Source: F1-120-MAGs238 sp964484185
Lineage (GTDB): Bacteria > Planctomycetota > Phycisphaerae > Phycisphaerales > UBA1924
Length of the DNA: 64,000 bases
Direction of reading: 5' to 3'
Assembly: GCA_964484185.1 (NCBI GenBank)
Contig: CAZAEQ010000001.1
Location: forward strand, 1-64,000
Every line of letters starts with the position of its first letter. Within the stretch, counting starts at the first letter, position 1. The notes beneath the pieces were generated by a model. That model made no database searches. It saw nothing but the letters and a program-made list of their open reading frames with translations, and had not been told where the DNA came from. Below, in pieces: positions 59,971-64,000 of this stretch. The position numbers and the translations under genes were made by a program.

Positions 59971-62724
59971 ATGCCCAAGGCACCAGCAAAGTCCAATCCC
60001 AAGATCGATGTGATGTCAAACGGTGATGGCACCGGCGCAGGCGGCCGCAACGCTCCGAGCGGCGTGCACCTCCGCAACAAGCCAGGTCGCATGGTTTACT
60101 TCTTTGGTAAGTCCAAAGTCGAAGGCGATGCCACCATGAAGGCGTCGCTCGGTGGCAAAGGCGCCAACCTCGCCGACATGACCACGATTGGTCTGCCAGT
60201 GCCTCCCGGATTCACCATCACCACCGAAACCTGCGCAGCCTACTACAAGGCCGGTCAGCGCCTGCCGCACGGTCTGATGAACGAAGTTCACAAAAACATC
60301 TCGATGCTTGAAAAAGACACCGACAAAAAGTTCGGTGACAATTCCAATCCGCTGCTTGTCTCGGTTCGCTCTGGCGCAGCAGTCTCAATGCCCGGCATGA
60401 TGGACACCATCTTGAACCTGGGCCTCAACGATCTCGCCGCCGATGGCCTGGGTCGCCTCACCAACAACATGCGTTTCGCATACGACGCATACCGCCGCCT
60501 CATCAACATGTTCGGCGATGTCGTCCGTGGCGTCGATCACCACCACTTTGAAGAAGCCTTTAACAAGGTCAAGACAAAGTACAAGGCCACGATTGATACC
60601 GATGTGCCCGCCGAAGGCATGAAGGAACTCTGCGAAGAATACAAGAAGGTCTACAAGAAGTACACGTCAGAAGAATTCCCCCAGAACCCGTTCAAGCAGC
60701 TCGAACTTGCAATCGAAGCAGTCTTTAAGAGCTGGAACAGCACCCGTGCAGTTGAGTACCGCCGCATTCAGGGCATTCAGGGTCTCACAGGCACCGCCGT
60801 CAATATCCAGACCATGGTCAACGGCAACATGGGTGAAGACTCCGGCACCGGCGTCGCGTTCACACGCAACCCCGCCACCGGCGAGAACGAGTTCTACGGC
60901 GAATTCCTGATCAATGCTCAGGGTGAAGACGTCGTCGCTGGTATCCGCACACCCCAGCCCGTCATTGGCATGGATAAGTGGAACAAGAAGGCCTACGCCC
61001 AATTGCTCAAAATCCGCGGCATCCTTGAGAAGCACTACAAGGACATGCAGGACATCGAATTCACAGTCGAACGCGGCGAACTCTACATGCTCCAGACCCG
61101 CAACGGCAAGCGCACCGGCCCAGCCGCTGTCCGTATGGCATGTGACATGGTCAAGGAACGCCTCATCGACGAGAAGCAGGCCCTGGTCCGCATTCCCGCC
61201 TCAGATCTGCGTCAGCTTCTGCTGCCGACATTTGATCAGACCAAGAAGAAACTCGTCGAAGTCATTGCTCGCGGTCTTCCCGCCTCATTCGGCGCGGCCG
61301 TCGGTTACCCCGCGTTCACCGCTGAAGAAGCAGTGGAACGCACCCAGAAGGGCGAACACATCATTCTGGTCCGCAAGGAAACCAGTCCTGAAGACGTTGC
61401 CGGCATGCACACTGCAGCAGGCATCCTGACTTCCACCGGTGGCGCAACCAGCCACGCGGCAGTCGTTGCACTAGGCTGGGGCAAGTGCTGCGTCGTCGGC
61501 GCTGGCGAACTGCACATCGATGCCAAGGCTGGCACGATCAAGTGCGGCAAGCACGTCATCACCCGCAAGGACCTCATCTCCATCGATGGTGGCACCGGCG
61601 AAATCATGCTCGGTTCAGTCCCAACCTCCGAGCCCAAGCTCTCTGGCGACTTCTCCACGATCATGAAGTGGTCTGACAAATACCGCACTCTGGGTATTCG
61701 CACCAACGCCGATTCGCCAGCCGATGCACAGCGTGCACGCGACTTCGGCGCTGAAGGCATTGGACTCTGCCGCACAGAGCACATGTTCTTTGAAGGCGAT
61801 CGCATCCGCTCGATGCGTCAGATGATTCTGGCTGAGACCCGCGAAGATCGCGAAAAGGCTCTGAAGAAGCTGCTGCCCGTGCAGCGCGATGACTTCATCG
61901 GCATCTTTAAGGCGATGAAGGGCCTCCCGGTCACTATCCGCCTCATCGATCCGCCACTGCACGAGTTCCTGCCGCACGATGAGAAGGGTCAGAAGGAAAT
62001 GGCTCAGTTGCTCAATATGAGCCTCGATAAGGTCAAGCAGCGCGTCAGCCAGTTGCATGAGGCCAACCCCATGCTCGGCCACCGCGGATGCCGCCTCTGC
62101 ATCACCTATCCCGAAATCCTCGAGATGCAGGTTCGCGCGATTGTTGAAGCGGCGATTGAATGTCTCCGCAGCAACATCAAGTGCTTCCCTGAGATCATGA
62201 TCCCCCTCATCGGCTTCAAGAAGGAACTCGAAGTCCTTCGCCTCGCCGTTGAAGAGACGATCGCCAAGACCAAGGAAGAAGAAGACTACAAGCCCAAGCT
62301 TGATATCAAGATCGGCACCATGATCGAAATTCCTCGCGCTGCCGTCACCGCGAACGAAATCGCCGAGCACGCCGACTTCTTCAGCTTTGGAACAAACGAT
62401 CTCACGCAGCTCACCTTCGGCTACTCGCGTGACGATGTCGGCACGTTCCTGCCTGAGTACATCCGCCGCGAACTGCTCGCGGTTGACCCCTTCCAGTCAC
62501 TCGACACCACCGGTGTCGGCCAGCTGGTTGAGATGGGCATCACCAAGGGCCGCTCCAACAAGCGCGACCTCAAGATCGGCATCTGCGGCGAGCACGGTGG
62601 TGATCCCAAGTCGATCTACTTCTGCCACAACGTCGGCATGGACTACGTCTCCTGCTCACCATTCCGCGTCCCGATCGCACGTCTGGCGGCAGCCCAGGCA
62701 GCAATCCTCGCCGAAGGCAAGTAA
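59971..62724 (+). CDS. ppdK: Pyruvate, phosphate dikinase
   Basis: 917 residues, close to the usual ~880 plus a short basic N-terminal tail. Nucleotide-binding domain (GGKGANLADMTTIGLPVPPG, LLVSVRSGAAVSMPGMMDT), phospho-His domain (TSTGGATSHAAVVALG, His about residue 496) and PEP/pyruvate barrel (GIGLCRTEHMFF, GTNDLTQLTFGYSRDD, ICGEHGGDP). It interconverts pyruvate, ATP and phosphate with PEP, AMP and pyrophosphate, giving a reversible pyruvate/PEP step. Start MPKAPAKSNPK at 59971. Terminator at 62754. Confidence 0.96.
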   Translation: MPKAPAKSNPKIDVMSNGDGTGAGGRNAPSGVHLRNKPGRMVYFFGKSKVEGDATMKASLGGKGANLADMTTIGLPVPPGFTITTETCAAYYKAGQRLPHGLMNEVHKNISMLEKDTDKKFGDNSNPLLVSVRSGAAVSMPGMMDTILNLGLNDLAADGLGRLTNNMRFAYDAYRRLINMFGDVVRGVDHHHFEEAFNKVKTKYKATIDTDVPAEGMKELCEEYKKVYKKYTSEEFPQNPFKQLELAIEAVFKSWNSTRAVEYRRIQGIQGLTGTAVNIQTMVNGNMGEDSGTGVAFTRNPATGENEFYGEFLINAQGEDVVAGIRTPQPVIGMDKWNKKAYAQLLKIRGILEKHYKDMQDIEFTVERGELYMLQTRNGKRTGPAAVRMACDMVKERLIDEKQALVRIPASDLRQLLLPTFDQTKKKLVEVIARGLPASFGAAVGYPAFTAEEAVERTQKGEHIILVRKETSPEDVAGMHTAAGILTSTGGATSHAAVVALGWGKCCVVGAGELHIDAKAGTIKCGKHVITRKDLISIDGGTGEIMLGSVPTSEPKLSGDFSTIMKWSDKYRTLGIRTNADSPADAQRARDFGAEGIGLCRTEHMFFEGDRIRSMRQMILAETREDREKALKKLLPVQRDDFIGIFKAMKGLPVTIRLIDPPLHEFLPHDEKGQKEMAQLLNMSLDKVKQRVSQLHEANPMLGHRGCRLCITYPEILEMQVRAIVEAAIECLRSNIKCFPEIMIPLIGFKKELEVLRLAVEETIAKTKEEEDYKPKLDIKIGTMIEIPRAAVTANEIAEHADFFSFGTNDLTQLTFGYSRDDVGTFLPEYIRRELLAVDPFQSLDTTGVGQLVEMGITKGRSNKRDLKIGICGEHGGDPKSIYFCHNVGMDYVSCSPFRVPIARLAAAQAAILAEGK

Positions 62725-62753
62725 GTTCACGCTTCGGTAATTTGATCCTTCAG

Positions 62754-62786
62754 CACCCCATGTCTCTGCCATGGGGTGTTTCTTTT
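62754..62786 (+). terminator. Intrinsic terminator of ppdK
   Basis: CACCCCATG-tctctgc-CATGGGGTG then TTTCTTTT, about 30 bp after the stop codon. Confidence 0.9.
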
Positions 62787-62842
62787 GGTTCCCCTTGCAG
62801 CATCTGGTATCATGCCAATCTCCTGCAAGGAAAGGGACGTTG

Positions 62843-64000
62843 ATGCTACATCGGAGACTCTTCGTACTGGGCCTCGCTGCCGCCGCGACGTTGACCACAG
62901 TTGCCATCGGCCAGCCCGTCTATTCCACCACACCCCAGTGGCAATCCACCGACATGCAGGTTTCCACCGGCGCAGCTCTAATCGATCTCAATCGCGATGG
63001 CTGGCTTGATCTTGTCATTTCGAACGGCAATGACATCTCTCTGCAGCGCGTCGTCGTCTATTACAACAACGGCAGCGGCACATTGCAGACTTCTCCGGGT
63101 TGGCAATCTGCTACAACCGCATATCACGGACACCTCGATGTTGCTGATGTCAATGGCGACGGCTGGCCCGATGTTGCCGTTGCGATCCTGCTCGCCCAGG
63201 GCGGCACCAGCGCCAAACTCTATTTGAACAACGCGGGCACACTCTCAGCCAACCCCGTCTGGACCGCATCGGTCTCGGGCGATTCGTTCGGCATCGCCTT
63301 TGGCGACATGAACGCCGATGGCCGCCCCGATCTGGCGGTCGCCAGCGGCGAAGCTTACAACAACGTGCCCAAAATCAACGCGGTGTATCTCAACACCGGC
63401 GGCACGCTCGCCAGTTCTCCATCGTGGCAAACGCCAACGCCTCGCAACTTCGGCAACTGCCTCTGGCTTGATGCTGATCGTGATGGCCACCTCGATCTTG
63501 CGTACGCAGGCACCAACACCGACTCGTTCATCTTTCGCAATCTGGGTTCAACTTTAGAATCGATTCCCACTTGGCGCACCAACGACAGCCGCTTCCAGTT
63601 TGGGCTCATGTTCGCGTATGGCGATGTCAATGGCGATAGCTTTCCCGATCTCCTGCTCGCCGACAACAATCAGATTGCCCAGGGATCGGGCCGTTTCCGT
63701 CAATACTCCGGTCTGAACACATCGTTCTTCAATCCTGTTGCCAACTGGACATACAGCGACGGCTACACCTCGGCCGTGACGCTTGGGGATATCAACAACG
63801 ATGGCCGCCTCGATCTCGTCACTGGCGAATGGTTTGGTCGAGCCAGGTATTTCCTCAACACCGGAACCGGGACTGGGTTCGCCGCGCTTCCTTCCTGGAC
63901 CAGCGCTGGCAACACCACCACAGTCGAAAAGCTTGTGTTGGGAGACATTAACAACTCCGCCCGCAAGATCTATGTACAGACTTTCACCAGTAATACTCGC
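62843..64000 (+). CDS. Secreted FG-GAP repeat protein (partial, 3' end outside window)
   Basis: 386 residues visible. Signal peptide (RRLFVLGLAAAATLTTVAI), then FG-GAP/VCBS repeats with calcium loops: AALIDLNRDGWLDLVISN, DVADVNGDGWPDVAVAI, AFGDMNADGRPDLAVAS, LDADRDGHLDLAYAG, AYGDVNGDSFPDLLLADN and TLGDINNDGRLDLVTGEW. A seven-bladed propeller-like surface protein, unrelated in detail to the ASPIC-containing one at 28.7 kb. AAGGGA precedes the ATG. The frame is still open at the right edge. Confidence 0.92.
   Translation, partial: MLHRRLFVLGLAAAATLTTVAIGQPVYSTTPQWQSTDMQVSTGAALIDLNRDGWLDLVISNGNDISLQRVVVYYNNGSGTLQTSPGWQSATTAYHGHLDVADVNGDGWPDVAVAILLAQGGTSAKLYLNNAGTLSANPVWTASVSGDSFGIAFGDMNADGRPDLAVASGEAYNNVPKINAVYLNTGGTLASSPSWQTPTPRNFGNCLWLDADRDGHLDLAYAGTNTDSFIFRNLGSTLESIPTWRTNDSRFQFGLMFAYGDVNGDSFPDLLLADNNQIAQGSGRFRQYSGLNTSFFNPVANWTYSDGYTSAVTLGDINNDGRLDLVTGEWFGRARYFLNTGTGTGFAALPSWTSAGNTTTVEKLVLGDINNSARKIYVQTFTSNTR

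Overview
The window looks like a chromosomal segment of a planctomycete, most likely of the Phycisphaerae type. The evidence is a tandem array of proteins with prepilin-type N-termini and a C-terminal 'YDGHA' signature, a 3,213-residue secreted protein with an LEGRQLLS motif (a variant of the planctomycete LEPR-XLL sorting-type motif), ASPIC/FG-GAP repeat proteins, a repeat protein ending in dockerin-like 'DFNSDGVIDLFDYLDF' calcium loops, an ECF sigma factor paired with a membrane Ser/Thr kinase, and a BFD-like ferredoxin of the planctomycete form. Base composition is moderately GC-rich, and genes lie on both strands in short operons.

Layout. 1-3.7 kb (minus): rpoD (runs off the left edge) and dnaG, the classical macromolecular-synthesis pair, with REP-like hairpins between them. 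3.7-4.9 kb: a gene-free stretch with a striking pair of tandem structured repeats. 4.9-12.7 kb: four tandem pseudopilin genes; the fourth is split by a 3,460-bp IS1595-family composite element with exact 8-bp target duplications and 25-bp imperfect inverted repeats. The element carries a small wHTH-like ORF, a leucine-type tRNA whose anticodon is UUA (predicted ochre suppressor), the transposase, a 45-aa ORF, and a two-gene operon ending in a PIN-domain nuclease. 12.8-18.5 kb: lipoprotein, WYL regulator, a nested inverted repeat, phhA, a LuxR-type regulator, a small protein and pheA. 19-28.6 kb: the giant beta-helix-like secreted protein. 28.7-35.9 kb: FG-GAP protein, coiled-coil protein, rluB-like pseudouridine synthase, YihY-like membrane protein, GDP-fucose-synthase-like epimerase. 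36-42.7 kb: kinase/TPR protein, ECF sigma factor and, divergently, a large secreted repeat protein. 42.9-47.6 kb: small secreted protein, toroid-fold secreted protein, BFD-like ferredoxin, OmpA lipoprotein, amidohydrolase. 47.7-54.3 kb: System II cytochrome c maturation (ResB, CcsA), a Minf_1886-like protein and an AI-2E-type permease. 54.4-64 kb: a lone nuoB, a domain-swapped HldE-like bifunctional enzyme, a glycosyltransferase, a Nudix/pabB folate-type operon, pyruvate phosphate dikinase and a second FG-GAP protein cut by the right edge.

The strongest unusual signals are the mobile element with its UAA-reading tRNA and PIN operon, two independent intergenic pairs of tandem hairpins whose differences are compensatory, the reversed domain order of the HldE-like enzyme, and a degenerate metalloprotease-like tail on the giant protein. 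Several genes (transposase, rluB, BFD ferredoxin) have a -10-like box only 5-6 nt before the start codon and may be leaderless.
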